DNA of 64,000 nt from Acidobacteriota bacterium (GCA_016213735.1 JACQZU010000016.1:55340-119339); one strand, 5' to 3'. Positions 9,446 through 17,749 are shown, counted from the first letter of the stretch. A program made the numbers and translations. Notes: a model not told the origin generated them from the letters alone.

Positions 9446-11380
9446 TCAGGTTCCGGCCAGCGCCCGGGCCATGGCGTCCGCCAGCTCGCGAATGGTGTAG
9501 GGCTTGGGCAGGAAGGTGGCCGGACCGCTCGCGAGGAGGGTGGCCAGGTCCTCCAGGTCCGTGTACCCGCTGCACAGGACGACGGGTAGGTGGGGATTCC
9601 AGCCCCGGAGCGCCGCCAGGGCCTCCCGGCCATCCATCCGCGGCATGGTCATGTCCAGCACCACCATGGAGAGCGACTCCCCCTCCTCCCGGGCCTTTTC
9701 CAGGGCCTCCACCCCGTCGCGGGCCTGAAGGACCGAATGCCCCATCTGGTCGAGGGCCTCGGCCACAGCCTCCCGCAGGGCCGGTTCGTCGTCCGCCAGG
9801 AGCACCCGGAGCTTGGGGGGCAGGGGACGGGGGGCTTCCAGGGTGGGCCGATCCGGGGCGGGCACCTCGAGGGCGGGAAAGAAGAGCCGGAAGGTCGAAC
9901 CCTCCCCCGGCCGGCTCTCCAGGTGAAGACCCCCCGAGTGGCTGCGGAGGATTCCCAGGATCGCCGACAGGCCGAGGCCCCTCCCCTGGGACTTGGTGGA
10001 GAAGAAGGGTTCGAAAAGCCGGGCCATCACCTGCTCGTTCATGCCCGAGCCCGTGTCGCTGACTTCCAGGAACACGTGAAGCCCGGGCGTCATCGGCCCG
10101 TCGGTCCGGAGCCCCCGGATCTCCGCCTCCGTCATCGCCTTGATGCCCGTGGCGATGTGGATCTCCCCCTCGGCGTCACCGATCGCGTCCGAGGCATTGG
10201 TGACCAGGTTGAGCAGGACCTGGTTGATCTGCGAGAGGTCCGCCGAAATGGCGGGAAGCCGTGGGGCCAGGTCCAGGTCCAGGTTGATCTTCTTGGAAAT
10301 GGAGACCCGGAGGAGGCCCGTGAGATCCTCCACCAGGGCACTCAGATCCAGGGGCGAAGTGACCCGCGTTCCCCTGCCGGAGTAGGCCAGCATCTGCCGG
10401 GTGAGTTCAGCCGCGCGGTTCAACAACCCTTCCACGGCCTGGAGGTGGACCGTGGCCTTCCCCCCGGGGGGCAGGGTCAGCCCCGCCAACTCCAAGTGCC
10501 CGATCATGGCGGACAGCAGGTTGTTGAAATCGTGGGCGATGCCTCCGGCCAGGACTCCCAGGCTCTCCAGTTTCTGGGCGTGGAGGATGCGCCGTTCCAG
10601 TCCCAGACGCTCCTGCTCCTCGTGCTTCCGCTCCGTGATGTCCCGCCAGGTGGTGTAGAGGACTTCGCGTCCTCCGAGCGGAATGGGCGTCAGCGTCACC
10701 TCCACGGGAAAGTCCTCGCCGTCGGTGCGCCGGTGAACCCATTCGAAGCGGTGGCCTCCCTTCTCGTGGGCCAGGCCGATCATCTCCAGGGCCTTCTCCG
10801 GGCTGGGGCGGCCGTCGGGCTGGGTCGGGGGGGAGAGGTCCCAGGGGTGCATCCGCAGGAGTTCGGGCTCGGTGCAGCGCATCATGCTCAGCACGGCCTG
10901 GTTGCATTCGGTGAAGCGGTCGCCGTCCAGCAGGAGGATCCCGTCGTGGTTGCGCTGGAACAACAGCCGGAACTTCGCCTCGCTCTCCCGCAGGGCCAGG
11001 GTCGCGGCCCTGCGCTCGGTGATGTCGCGCCCCTCGGGCAACAGCCACTGGATGGTTCCCCCGGGACCCTGGAGGGGGGAAAGGGTGAAATCCACGATCC
11101 GAAGGCTTCCGTCCCGTGCGGGGTGGGTGGTCTCCAGGCGGACCACCTTGCCCTGGGAGGCCTGGCGGACCGCCCCGCGCAAAGCTTCCGCCGCGGCGGG
11201 GTCGTGGGTCCACCAGGGCGTTTCCCAAAAGGGCTTTCCCTCCACCTCCGCTGGCGACGCACCCACGAGTTCCAGCGCCGGCCGGTTCGTCGCCAGCAGG
11301 TGGCCCTGCAAATCCAGCAGACCCATGAAATGGGCGGCATGGTCAAAAATCGCCAGAAGGAGTTCCGGGGACAGGTGCAA
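9446..11380 (-). CDS. Hybrid sensor histidine kinase (PAS-PAS-HisKA-HATPase-REC)
   Basis: A 644-residue cytoplasmic hybrid kinase. Two PAS modules occupy residues about 1-125 and 130-260, each ending in a DIT(E/R) motif. The H-box is GGIAHDFNNLLSAMIGHLEL, the class often linked to C-terminal receivers; the ATPase domain shows NLVTNASDAIG, SDTGSGM and GRGLGLSAILGI. The receiver begins at about residue 520 with the acidic pair in LLADDEP, phospho-accepting Asp in VVLDMTMPRMDG and Lys in FLPKPYT. The start appears to be TTG at 11378-11380 with GGAGG upstream. There are no membrane segments. It converges with the S9 peptidase (8 nt apart) and diverges from radA. Confidence 0.9.
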   Translation of the reverse strand: MHLSPELLLAIFDHAAHFMGLLDLQGHLLATNRPALELVGASPAEVEGKPFWETPWWTHDPAAAEALRGAVRQASQGKVVRLETTHPARDGSLRIVDFTLSPLQGPGGTIQWLLPEGRDITERRAATLALRESEAKFRLLFQRNHDGILLLDGDRFTECNQAVLSMMRCTEPELLRMHPWDLSPPTQPDGRPSPEKALEMIGLAHEKGGHRFEWVHRRTDGEDFPVEVTLTPIPLGGREVLYTTWRDITERKHEEQERLGLERRILHAQKLESLGVLAGGIAHDFNNLLSAMIGHLELAGLTLPPGGKATVHLQAVEGLLNRAAELTRQMLAYSGRGTRVTSPLDLSALVEDLTGLLRVSISKKINLDLDLAPRLPAISADLSQINQVLLNLVTNASDAIGDAEGEIHIATGIKAMTEAEIRGLRTDGPMTPGLHVFLEVSDTGSGMNEQVMARLFEPFFSTKSQGRGLGLSAILGILRSHSGGLHLESRPGEGSTFRLFFPALEVPAPDRPTLEAPRPLPPKLRVLLADDEPALREAVAEALDQMGHSVLQARDGVEALEKAREEGESLSMVVLDMTMPRMDGREALAALRGWNPHLPVVLCSGYTDLEDLATLLASGPATFLPKPYTIRELADAMARALAGT

Positions 11381-11445
11381 CCTCGCCCTCCGCGTGAGGA
11401 TACGGAATCTCTACGAGAAATACGGCTCCCGACTTGAATCCGGAG

Positions 11446-11474
11446 TGGCGAAATAAAATCGAAAAACCTACAAT
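11446..11474 (+). promoter_or_regulatory. radA promoter, apparently leaderless
   Basis: A strong -10 box TACAAT lies at 11469-11474 with a weak -35 (TGGCGA, 11446-11451) 17 nt upstream, in a locally AT-rich stretch. Only six bases separate the -10 from the radA ATG at 11481, so transcription is expected to begin at or next to the A of the start codon. There is accordingly no ribosome binding site. Confidence 0.6.
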
Positions 11475-11480
11475 GGTCGC

Positions 11481-12848
11481 ATGGTCAAGAACGCCACCGT
11501 CTTCGAGTGCACCGCCTGCGGAGCCCGCTACCCCCGGCCCCTGGGAAAGTGCGGCGCGTGCGGGGCCTGGGGGAGCATCGAGGAGTTGAAGGGCACGCTC
11601 CGGAGAAGCCTCGACCGCGCCGGCAGCGCCTTCGGGACCAGGCATTTCCAAGGCCCGGTCCCGCTTCCCTCGGTTGAAGTGGAGGAGAACCCCCGGGCCG
11701 CCACGGGCCTGGAGGAACTGGACCGGGTGCTCGGGGGCGGGGTGGTCCCCGGCATGGTGGTGCTGCTCGGAGGCGAGCCGGGGATCGGGAAGAGCACCCT
11801 CCTGCTTCAATGGGCCGCCCGGGCGGTGGGCCTGGTGCTCTATGCCAGCGGCGAGGAGAGCGAGCGGCAGATCAAATTGCGGGCCCAGCGCCTGGGGGCG
11901 GAGAATCCGCAGATCCACCTCCTGGCCGAGACCGACGTGCGCGAGATCCTGGCTGCCGCGGAGCACCTGAAACCGTCGCTCCTGATGGTGGATTCCATCC
12001 AGACCCTCTTCGATCCGGATTTCGAATCCAGCGCCGGAAGCGTGAGCCAGGTTCGGGGCTGCGCCCAGCTCCTGGCCCGGTGGGCCAAGGCCACGGGCAC
12101 GCCGCTCGTGTTGGTGGGGCATGTCACCAAGGACGGCAGCCTGGCGGGCCCGAAGGTGCTGGAACACCTGGTGGACACCGTTCTGGCCTTCGAGGGAGAC
12201 CGCCACCACCACCATCGCCTCCTGCGGGCCCTGAAGAACCGGTTCGGGGCCGCCTTCGAACTGGGGGTCTTCGCCATGACGGAGCGGGGGCTCGTCCCCG
12301 CCGAAGGCAATCCCTTCTTCCTCGACGCCGAAGCGCGGCCGGGTTGCGCCGCCACCGTGGTCCTGAACGGCACGCGCCCCGTGGTGGTCGAGATCCAGGC
12401 CCTGGTGGCCAGCGCGGGTCTCGGGATCCCCCGCCGGACGGCCCTGGGAATCGACGGCCAGCGCCTGGCCATGCTCTGCGCGGTGGCGGAGCGGAGGGGC
12501 GGCGTCCAGCTCCACGACCGGGACGTCTACGTGAACGTGGCGGGGGGCCTGGAGGTGGAGGATCCCTCGGCGGACCTTGCGGTGATTGCGGCGCTCGCCA
12601 GCAGCGCCACCGGTCGGATCCTGGCGGAGAAGACCCTCTTCCTCGGAGAGGTGGGCCTCACGGGGGAGGTGCGCCCGGTGGCCCAACTGCCCCTGCGCCT
12701 CCAGGAAGGTGCACGCCTCGGCTTCGTCTCCGCAGCGATTCCGGCCGCGGGGCTGGAGGGGCGCCCCGCCCTCCCCTGCCACGCCGAACGCAGCGTGGAA
12801 CGCCTCCGTGCCAAGGCCTGGCTGCGGGAACGCTCCGAGGAGGAATGA
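11481..12848 (+). CDS. radA: DNA repair protein RadA
   Basis: A 455-residue protein matching RadA/Sms in length and order of domains. An N-terminal C4 zinc finger (CTACGARYPRPLGKCGAC) is followed by a RecA-like ATPase with Walker A GGEPGIGKST, the KNRFG motif (LKNRFGAAFELG) that distinguishes RadA from RecA, and a C-terminal Lon-protease-like domain (YVNVAGGLEVEDPSADLAV) that lacks protease function in this family. RadA promotes branch migration of recombination intermediates and helps in recombinational repair. The start is fixed by the zinc-finger spacing and by the -10 box immediately upstream. It converges with the CMD-family gene 22 nt downstream. Confidence 0.97.
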   Translation: MVKNATVFECTACGARYPRPLGKCGACGAWGSIEELKGTLRRSLDRAGSAFGTRHFQGPVPLPSVEVEENPRAATGLEELDRVLGGGVVPGMVVLLGGEPGIGKSTLLLQWAARAVGLVLYASGEESERQIKLRAQRLGAENPQIHLLAETDVREILAAAEHLKPSLLMVDSIQTLFDPDFESSAGSVSQVRGCAQLLARWAKATGTPLVLVGHVTKDGSLAGPKVLEHLVDTVLAFEGDRHHHHRLLRALKNRFGAAFELGVFAMTERGLVPAEGNPFFLDAEARPGCAATVVLNGTRPVVVEIQALVASAGLGIPRRTALGIDGQRLAMLCAVAERRGGVQLHDRDVYVNVAGGLEVEDPSADLAVIAALASSATGRILAEKTLFLGEVGLTGEVRPVAQLPLRLQEGARLGFVSAAIPAAGLEGRPALPCHAERSVERLRAKAWLRERSEEE

Positions 12849-12870
12849 GGGCCTGGCCCGGGGAGGCGGA

Positions 12871-13188
12871 TCAGGCCGGCTTGTCCAGGACGTCGTGAAT
12901 CCAGGTGAAGGCCGCCACTGCTCCGGGCATTCCCAGGGTGCCGGCCGCGAGGGCCACCACCTGCATCATCTCGGCTTCCGTGAGCCCCTCGGCCATCCCC
13001 TTTCGGGCGCTGGCGTGGACCGAGCCCTCCCGGAGGGCCCCCACCGCCACGGCGAGCTTCACCAGGCGCTGGGTCCGGGCATCCAAGGGGCCCTGTTCGC
13101 CTGCCTCGTGCAGGGCCTCCCAGGCCTGTCCGAGTTTCGGGAAGCGGGCGATGAAACGCTGGTACTTCTTCGGGGGTTCGGGAAGCAT
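12871..13188 (-). CDS. Carboxymuconolactone decarboxylase (CMD/AhpD)-family protein without Cys
   Basis: A 105-residue all-helical protein of the CMD/AhpD superfamily. The ATG at 13186-13188 is chosen because GAGGAGG precedes it; the frame extends 16 codons further. The core is VKLAVAVGALREGSVHASAR followed by TEAEMMQVVALAAGTLGMPG, typical of the family, but the redox Cys pair of AhpD is missing: the expected active region reads EGSVHAS, keeping the His and replacing Cys by Ser. It is therefore unlikely to be a peroxidase and may bind a ligand. It is divergent from the ArsR regulator at 13299, which may control it. Confidence 0.8.
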   Translation of the reverse strand: MLPEPPKKYQRFIARFPKLGQAWEALHEAGEQGPLDARTQRLVKLAVAVGALREGSVHASARKGMAEGLTEAEMMQVVALAAGTLGMPGAVAAFTWIHDVLDKPA

Positions 13189-13262
13189 GGTCGGCCCTCC
13201 TCTGGATCCGGGCGCCCCAGGGTCCTGCCCATCCACCGGGTGCGCAATTTGTTTGGCGCGTG

Positions 13263-13291
13263 CCTGATATTCCTTTATGTTTGAAATCAGG
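13263..13291. promoter_or_regulatory. Dyad and conserved arsR-promoter element
   Basis: In an AT-rich patch between the divergent CMD and arsR genes lies a 29-bp imperfect dyad with 6-bp arms CCTGAT and ATCAGG. Inside it, 13264-13283 reads CTGATATTCCTTTATGTTTG, matching 17 of 20 positions of the sequence at 23122-23141 upstream of the second arsR. It starts 35 nt before the ATG, so it overlaps the likely promoter and is a good operator candidate. Confidence 0.6.
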
Positions 13292-13298
13292 ACAAGTA

Positions 13299-13631
13299 AT
13301 GAAGAAATACACCCTCAACGACGCCATGGTGCAGGAGATCTGCGGCCTGTTCGCGGCTCTGGGAGACCCGTCTCGCCTGAAAATCCTGCGGGCGATCCTC
13401 CAGTCCGCCGCCCCCCTCAGCCAGCGTGAGATCGCGGAGACCGTGGGCCTCTCGCAAGCCAATGCCAGCAAGCACCTGGGCGTCCTGGTGCGGGCCGGCC
13501 TGGCCACCCGGCGGCCCGAGGGAAACCTGGTCTTCTTCGAGGCCGTGGACCCCCTCGTGGGCCAGGTCTGCGACTTGGTTTGCTCGCACGTGTCGGAGCG
13601 GGCGCGGAGCGCCTACCACGCGCTGAAGTAG
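13299..13631 (+). CDS. ArsR-family winged-helix regulator 1
   Basis: A 110-residue ArsR/SmtB-type repressor. The recognition helix-turn-helix is SQREIAETVGLSQANASKHL and the wing is RRPEGNLVFF. The alpha-3 Cys motif (ELCVCDL) of arsenic or cadmium sensors is absent; Cys residues are at 15, 91 and 95, the last two in the C-terminal dimer helix. By hand alignment without gaps it is identical at 53 of 110 positions to the regulator at 23153 and shares Cys91 and the upstream motif. It may respond to reactive sulfur or another thiol-modifying signal, as some ArsR proteins (BigR, SqrR) do; that is inference. Start chosen at the ATG after the AT-rich promoter region. Confidence 0.92.
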   Translation: MKKYTLNDAMVQEICGLFAALGDPSRLKILRAILQSAAPLSQREIAETVGLSQANASKHLGVLVRAGLATRRPEGNLVFFEAVDPLVGQVCDLVCSHVSERARSAYHALK

Positions 13632-13645
13632 CCCCGAAAAAAGGG

Positions 13646-13734
13646 GGCGCGGCCGGATGCCACCCGTCCGTCATGCCCCCACAGGGGCGGATGCAAGGAG
13701 GAGCATCCACGGATCACCTTCATCCGGCCGCGCC
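13646..13734. other. Multi-branched inverted-repeat element between convergent genes
   Basis: A perfect 14-bp inverted repeat (GGCGCGGCCGGATG at 13646-13659 and its complement at 13721-13734) encloses two further hairpins: GCCCC/GGGGC at 13675-13688 and GGATGC/GCATCC at 13689-13708. An A6 tract lies just outside on the left and TTT on the right. It lies between the convergent arsR and 13773-14756 genes, so a bidirectional terminator is the simplest reading; the branching is more elaborate than needed for that. Confidence 0.6.
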
Positions 13735-13772
13735 TTTCTCGGTTGTCAACGGGCCCTCCCGGGCCGGCGGAC

Positions 13773-14756
13773 TCAGGGGACGGGCACGGTCGCCAGCCCC
13801 CCGGAAGGGGCGGAGAAGACCGCTCCGGAGACCGAGGCACCGATCAGCAGGTGGCCCTCCGTCAGTCCCGTGCTCCTCCACTCCACCGTTCCCCGGTCCA
13901 GCCGGAAGCACGCCAGGGCCAGACCCTTGCCGGAGGGGAGTTCTGTGCGGGCCTCGGACTCGGAAAACACCGCCAGGACCGCGTTCCGGGTGGAGCAGTA
14001 CACCATGGGTGCCCGTCCTCCCCGCCCAGTGGAGAGCGGTTCCGCCAAGCTGCCGTCCCTCGTGAAGTAGATTTGACCCTCCCGGCTTCCCGGGCCCACG
14101 GGGGTGAAGGAGAGGGATCCCAGCTCGGCCAGGAGGATGCCCCCCCGGCCGTCGGGAACGATTCGGTGCAGGGGCTGGTCGGAGAGCGCCGATCCCTTCC
14201 TCCGGTAGGTCCAGACGGGTTCCCCGCGCCAGTCGAACTTCTGAATGAAAGGGTTCAGGGTCCGGTAACACACGAAGAACCCGTCCGCCACCCTGACCAT
14301 GTCGGCCAGCGGCGCCGCCAGTTCCCTGCGGGTGAGGATCCGACCCATGGGATCCACCTCCACGAGGGTGCGGCCCGCGGCCGCCCAGCAGTGGTCGCGG
14401 GCGTCGAGGATCCAGCGTTCGGGGAAGACCCTCCTTCCCTCCCGGTCCCTGCGCGACGGACGCCGGCCCTCCCCGTACAGAAGCCTTGCGGCTGCCGAAT
14501 AGGGATCCTCGGCCTCGGCGCCCTCCCCACCGGGAGAGTCCCTGGGGTCCACCAGGGGGGCGGGGCGGGTTCCCCGCACCCCCTGGCCCGGATCCCAGTG
14601 GATGAAGGCCTGGCGGGAGGGCTCGAGGAACAGGAAGGATCCATCCACGTCGCAGTAGGCCCAGCCCCTGGCCCGGACCCCGGCCTCCCAGGACGAAGCC
14701 TGGCCCAGGAGGACAGGAAGGGAAAGCAGGACGGTCAGGGAAGTTCGGAAGCTCAT
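13773..14756 (-). CDS. Secreted hypothetical protein, last gene of the molybdoenzyme operon
   Basis: A 327-residue protein that I do not recognise as a named family. It begins with a signal peptide (MSFRTSLTVLLSLPVLLG) and the mature part is rich in short beta-strand-like segments with periodic Trp, Tyr and Gly-Asp turns (WILDARDHCWAAAGRTLVEV, MGRILTRRELA, KFDWRGEPVWTYRRKG), which resembles a six-bladed beta-propeller of the NHL/6-bladed type. It is the final gene of the minus-strand operon, 33 nt after the rhodanese-cytochrome protein, so it is probably periplasmic and may help that complex. No catalytic motif or haem site is visible. Confidence 0.6.
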   Translation of the reverse strand: MSFRTSLTVLLSLPVLLGQASSWEAGVRARGWAYCDVDGSFLFLEPSRQAFIHWDPGQGVRGTRPAPLVDPRDSPGGEGAEAEDPYSAAARLLYGEGRRPSRRDREGRRVFPERWILDARDHCWAAAGRTLVEVDPMGRILTRRELAAPLADMVRVADGFFVCYRTLNPFIQKFDWRGEPVWTYRRKGSALSDQPLHRIVPDGRGGILLAELGSLSFTPVGPGSREGQIYFTRDGSLAEPLSTGRGGRAPMVYCSTRNAVLAVFSESEARTELPSGKGLALACFRLDRGTVEWRSTGLTEGHLLIGASVSGAVFSAPSGGLATVPVP

Positions 14757-14789
14757 GGCGACCCTTTCGCGGCGGACGATGGCCCCGCC

Positions 14790-16154
14790 TCAGTCCACGG
14801 TGAATTCCCCGGTGTCGATCACGGTGAGTTCGGCGTTGAGGAACGAGGCCGGAACCCCCTGGTCGCGGAGCAGGTTGTAGGCCATCTCGGCCCGGATCCC
14901 CGTGGAGCAGTGGATGAGGATCCGCCGACCCTTCGGGACCTCCACGAAGCGGGTTGCCAGTTCCTCCTGGGGAATGTTCAGGGCTCCCTTGATCATGCCC
15001 TCCTGGGCCTCCTTGCGGGTGCGGACGTCCAGGATGAGAACCTCCTGCCGCTGGGCCGGGTCCATGCCGGCGATCCGGGTGAATTCCGCAGTGGGGATGG
15101 AGCCGGGTCTGGGCTTGGGCACGAAAGCCACCTTGGCGGCCGGGGTGCCCGACTGCAGGGGAAGTCCGGCAGCGGTCCAGGCGGCCAGGCCACCGGCCAG
15201 GACATTCACGCCGGGGTATCCGGCCTTCACGATCTCCTTCGCCGCGGCCACGGCCCCGGCGCCTCCATCCCTGTCCACGACCAGGATGGGGGCCTTGGCC
15301 TTGGGGGCGGGGAACTGGTCCTTCACGGCCTGGGAGACTTGTCCCGGTGGGATGGCCACCGCTCCCTTGATGAACCCCTTCTGGACCTCCGCGGGGCTCC
15401 GCAGGTCCACCACGATGGCCGGCATGTCCTTCGCGGGGTAGGTTTCCTGGAAGGACTTGGGGGCGATGACCCCGAAATTCCGCGAGTACCAGGCAGGCAT
15501 GCCCTCGACGAAGACTTTCACGTTGGTGTAGCCCAGTTTCCGTGCCTTGGCCAGGCTGCCTGGGCTCATGTTGCAGGTCTTCCCGCTGCAGTAGAAGATC
15601 ACCAGCGCGCCTTTGTCGTGGGGCAACTTGTCCACATTCTTGTCAAAGGCCGGGAAGGGCAGGTTCACGGCCGTGGGGATGTTCCCTTCCTGGAAGCGCA
15701 CCGGAGGCCTGCTGTCGAAGAGGAAGTACTTCCCCTTCTCGGGCCCCTGGGCCACAAGCTTCTCGACCTCGTCCAGGGTGATCCGCTCGCTGGCGGCGAT
15801 TTCCACGGGAGGCTTCACCGAAAGGAGGGTCGCGGTCTTGACGCCATGGGTCTCCGTGAACTCGACCCGGACTTCGTGACCTTTGGCGATGCCTTTGAGG
15901 GCCGCCTCGAGGTTGTCGGCCTTCTCCTTTGTGAGCACTTTCAGCTTGGACGGTTCGTAGCGAAGGACGTGGCTCGCTTCATCCACGCGGACCTGAAGGG
16001 ACTGGTTGTTCGGAACGAACGCGTCGAAGTTGCCGCGGAGGTTGCCTGCGGTGGGCTGATGGCAGAGGAGGCACATCCTGGCGTGGGTGGAGGGAGGGGC
16101 CGGGTCCCCTGCCAGGACCGGCAGGACGGCAAGGAGGAGGAAGGCGGGTCGCAT
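14790..16154 (-). CDS. Secreted c-haem protein with three rhodanese modules
   Basis: A 454-residue exported protein with an unusual make-up. After a signal peptide (residues 1-16) there is one c-haem motif CLLCH at 28-32 and a small alpha/beta stretch to about 110. Three rhodanese-like modules follow. The first (about 115-215) has an active-site-like Cys loop FYCSGKTC; the second (about 225-325) has lost the Cys (VVDRDGGAG); the third (about 340-454) has IHCSTGIRAEM. Rhodaneses carry sulfane sulfur as a persulfide, so this could collect and hand over sulfur while the haem exchanges electrons. Location directly after the TorD and Psr-like genes, with AAGGAGA before its ATG, supports a supporting role like that of Sud in polysulfide respiration; that comparison is inference. 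Confidence 0.85.
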   Translation of the reverse strand: MRPAFLLLAVLPVLAGDPAPPSTHARMCLLCHQPTAGNLRGNFDAFVPNNQSLQVRVDEASHVLRYEPSKLKVLTKEKADNLEAALKGIAKGHEVRVEFTETHGVKTATLLSVKPPVEIAASERITLDEVEKLVAQGPEKGKYFLFDSRPPVRFQEGNIPTAVNLPFPAFDKNVDKLPHDKGALVIFYCSGKTCNMSPGSLAKARKLGYTNVKVFVEGMPAWYSRNFGVIAPKSFQETYPAKDMPAIVVDLRSPAEVQKGFIKGAVAIPPGQVSQAVKDQFPAPKAKAPILVVDRDGGAGAVAAAKEIVKAGYPGVNVLAGGLAAWTAAGLPLQSGTPAAKVAFVPKPRPGSIPTAEFTRIAGMDPAQRQEVLILDVRTRKEAQEGMIKGALNIPQEELATRFVEVPKGRRILIHCSTGIRAEMAYNLLRDQGVPASFLNAELTVIDTGEFTVD

Positions 16155-16202
16155 GGGTTCTCCTTTGGATAGGGCGTGGGACAGGGGGCGGGTGATCCCC
16201 CG

Positions 16203-16775
16203 TCAGGGGAAGACGGGTTCCAATCGTTCCAGGGCAAGGCGCAGGGCCCGGGCTGCGGCGCGGTAAAAGGGATGGGAAGGGTTGTCCCCGAGAGCGGCGT
16301 CCAGGTGCGAGGCCAGAGGGAGCAGGTCCTGGCGGAGGAGGTCTCTGGCGGCCTGTTCGAGCCTTGGAGAATCGGGATCCTCGGGGTCCCACAGCCTGCG
16401 GAGGAGGAATCCCAGCAGGGCGCTCATGGCGCCCAGGTGGTCCATGGAGACCGTGGCTTCCGGCAGCACCCCCGCCGCTGCGAAGACTCGGGCCACCCGG
16501 TCGATGCTCTGGGGGTGACGGAGGCGCAGGCCCTCCAGGACCGAGACCTCCAGGGGATGGGGCCGCCCCTCAGCCCCCACCAGGAAGAGGCCCGCGTAGG
16601 TGACCTCCAGCCCCGGGTCCCGGTGGCCTTGCATTTCCAGGAGGGCCGAGCGGAGCGCCGGAGAGGGCCAGTCGCATTCCAGGACGGCCCCAATGGAGGG
16701 CTGCCCGTCCGCGCCTGGGTGAAGGAAGACCTCTCCCAACGCCTCCAGCAGGTCGGAAATTCCGGCAGAAGTCAT
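16203..16775 (-). CDS. TorD/DmsD-family molybdoenzyme chaperone
   Basis: A 190-residue all-helical protein of the TorD/NarJ redox-enzyme maturation family. The family signatures are visible as LEVTYAGLFLVGAEGRPHPL (the E..Y..LF segment) and DHLGAMSALLGFL (the DHL segment). These cytoplasmic chaperones bind the twin-arginine signal and the apo form of the molybdenum subunit until the cofactor is inserted. Its start overlaps the stop of the membrane-anchor gene (ATGA), and the twin-arginine catalytic subunit lies three genes upstream, so that subunit is the likely client. Confidence 0.85.
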   Translation of the reverse strand: MTSAGISDLLEALGEVFLHPGADGQPSIGAVLECDWPSPALRSALLEMQGHRDPGLEVTYAGLFLVGAEGRPHPLEVSVLEGLRLRHPQSIDRVARVFAAAGVLPEATVSMDHLGAMSALLGFLLRRLWDPEDPDSPRLEQAARDLLRQDLLPLASHLDAALGDNPSHPFYRAAARALRLALERLEPVFP

Positions 16776-17749
16776 CGAAAGCCGCTCGCCTGCCCGGCGA
16801 AAACGAAGACGTAGCGCAGGGTGTAGCCACCGAGGATCACCAGACCCGCCGCGGTGGTGGCCCAGCGCTCATTCAGGTGGAACTGACCCCGGCCTAGCAG
16901 CACGGGCTTGAATTCCCAGAGCTCGATCACCAGCGGGGTCAGCAGGCCCAGCACCAGGAAGAGCACCCAGAAGGTGAAGGTGAAGGGGCCCCCGAGGACC
17001 AGGGCGATGGCCTCCTGCACCGCCTCCACGGAGAGTTCTCCGTGAATGAGGTAGGGCAGGACGATGAAGAATTCCAGGGCGATGAGCACGATGTCCATGC
17101 TGTAAAGGAAGCGGGTCTCCTTCAGGTCCACCTCGTGACGGTCCAGGAGCCGGGCCAGCAGGATGGTCGCGGTCCCCGTGGAAAGGGCGCTGAAGAGGAA
17201 CATCTGGGCCACCAGGTTGGTGTTCCAGAAGGGCCTCGCCTGAACCGCGCCCAGGAGGACGCCCGTGTAGATTCCCACCCCGACGGCGACGGGGAAGCCG
17301 GCGATGGCAAGGCCCCGGCGCCAGGCGCTTGCGTCCACCCGCAGCCAGGCCATCGCACGATCCGGGATCCGCTTCCGGAGGCGCGCCGGGATCCGGGACA
17401 GCAGGCCCTCCCGCTCGCCCTGCTCCAGCCAGGACCACAGGAAGGCCAGGCTCAGGAGGGTGAAGCCCACCAGCAACCAGCTCCCGATGGACATCGGGCT
17501 CTGCCACCGGAAGTGGGCGAACAGCTTCCAGAAGCGGAGGGGCTTGCCCAGGTCGAAGATGAGCAGCAGCGACCCCACGCTCACGGGCCAGGGTGCCAGC
17601 AGGGCGCCCCAGCGGGCGATCCGGGGGTAGCTCGAGGCTCCGTCCTCGGTGAGCCAGGTCGCCAGGCCCGCCACGAAATACAATCCCGCGGAGAGGCCTC
17701 CGAGGAAGAGGTAGTTCACGATGAGGAATTCCCAGACGGGTTCGTGCAT
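16772..17749 (-). CDS. NrfD/PsrC-type quinone-reactive membrane subunit
   Basis: A 325-residue membrane protein with about eight to nine hydrophobic helices, matching the NrfD/PsrC family. The N-terminal region EFLIVNYLFLGGLSAGLYF is characteristic, and the segment around FDLGKPLRFWKLF resembles the loop near the quinone site. Such subunits anchor the FeS and molybdenum subunits and exchange electrons with menaquinone without haem. An AGGAGG box sits directly before the ATG; the gene lies 9 nt after the ferredoxin subunit. Together with the next two genes it forms a three-subunit CISM (complex iron-sulfur molybdoenzyme). Confidence 0.92.
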   Translation of the reverse strand: MHEPVWEFLIVNYLFLGGLSAGLYFVAGLATWLTEDGASSYPRIARWGALLAPWPVSVGSLLLIFDLGKPLRFWKLFAHFRWQSPMSIGSWLLVGFTLLSLAFLWSWLEQGEREGLLSRIPARLRKRIPDRAMAWLRVDASAWRRGLAIAGFPVAVGVGIYTGVLLGAVQARPFWNTNLVAQMFLFSALSTGTATILLARLLDRHEVDLKETRFLYSMDIVLIALEFFIVLPYLIHGELSVEAVQEAIALVLGGPFTFTFWVLFLVLGLLTPLVIELWEFKPVLLGRGQFHLNERWATTAAGLVILGGYTLRYVFVFAGQASGFR

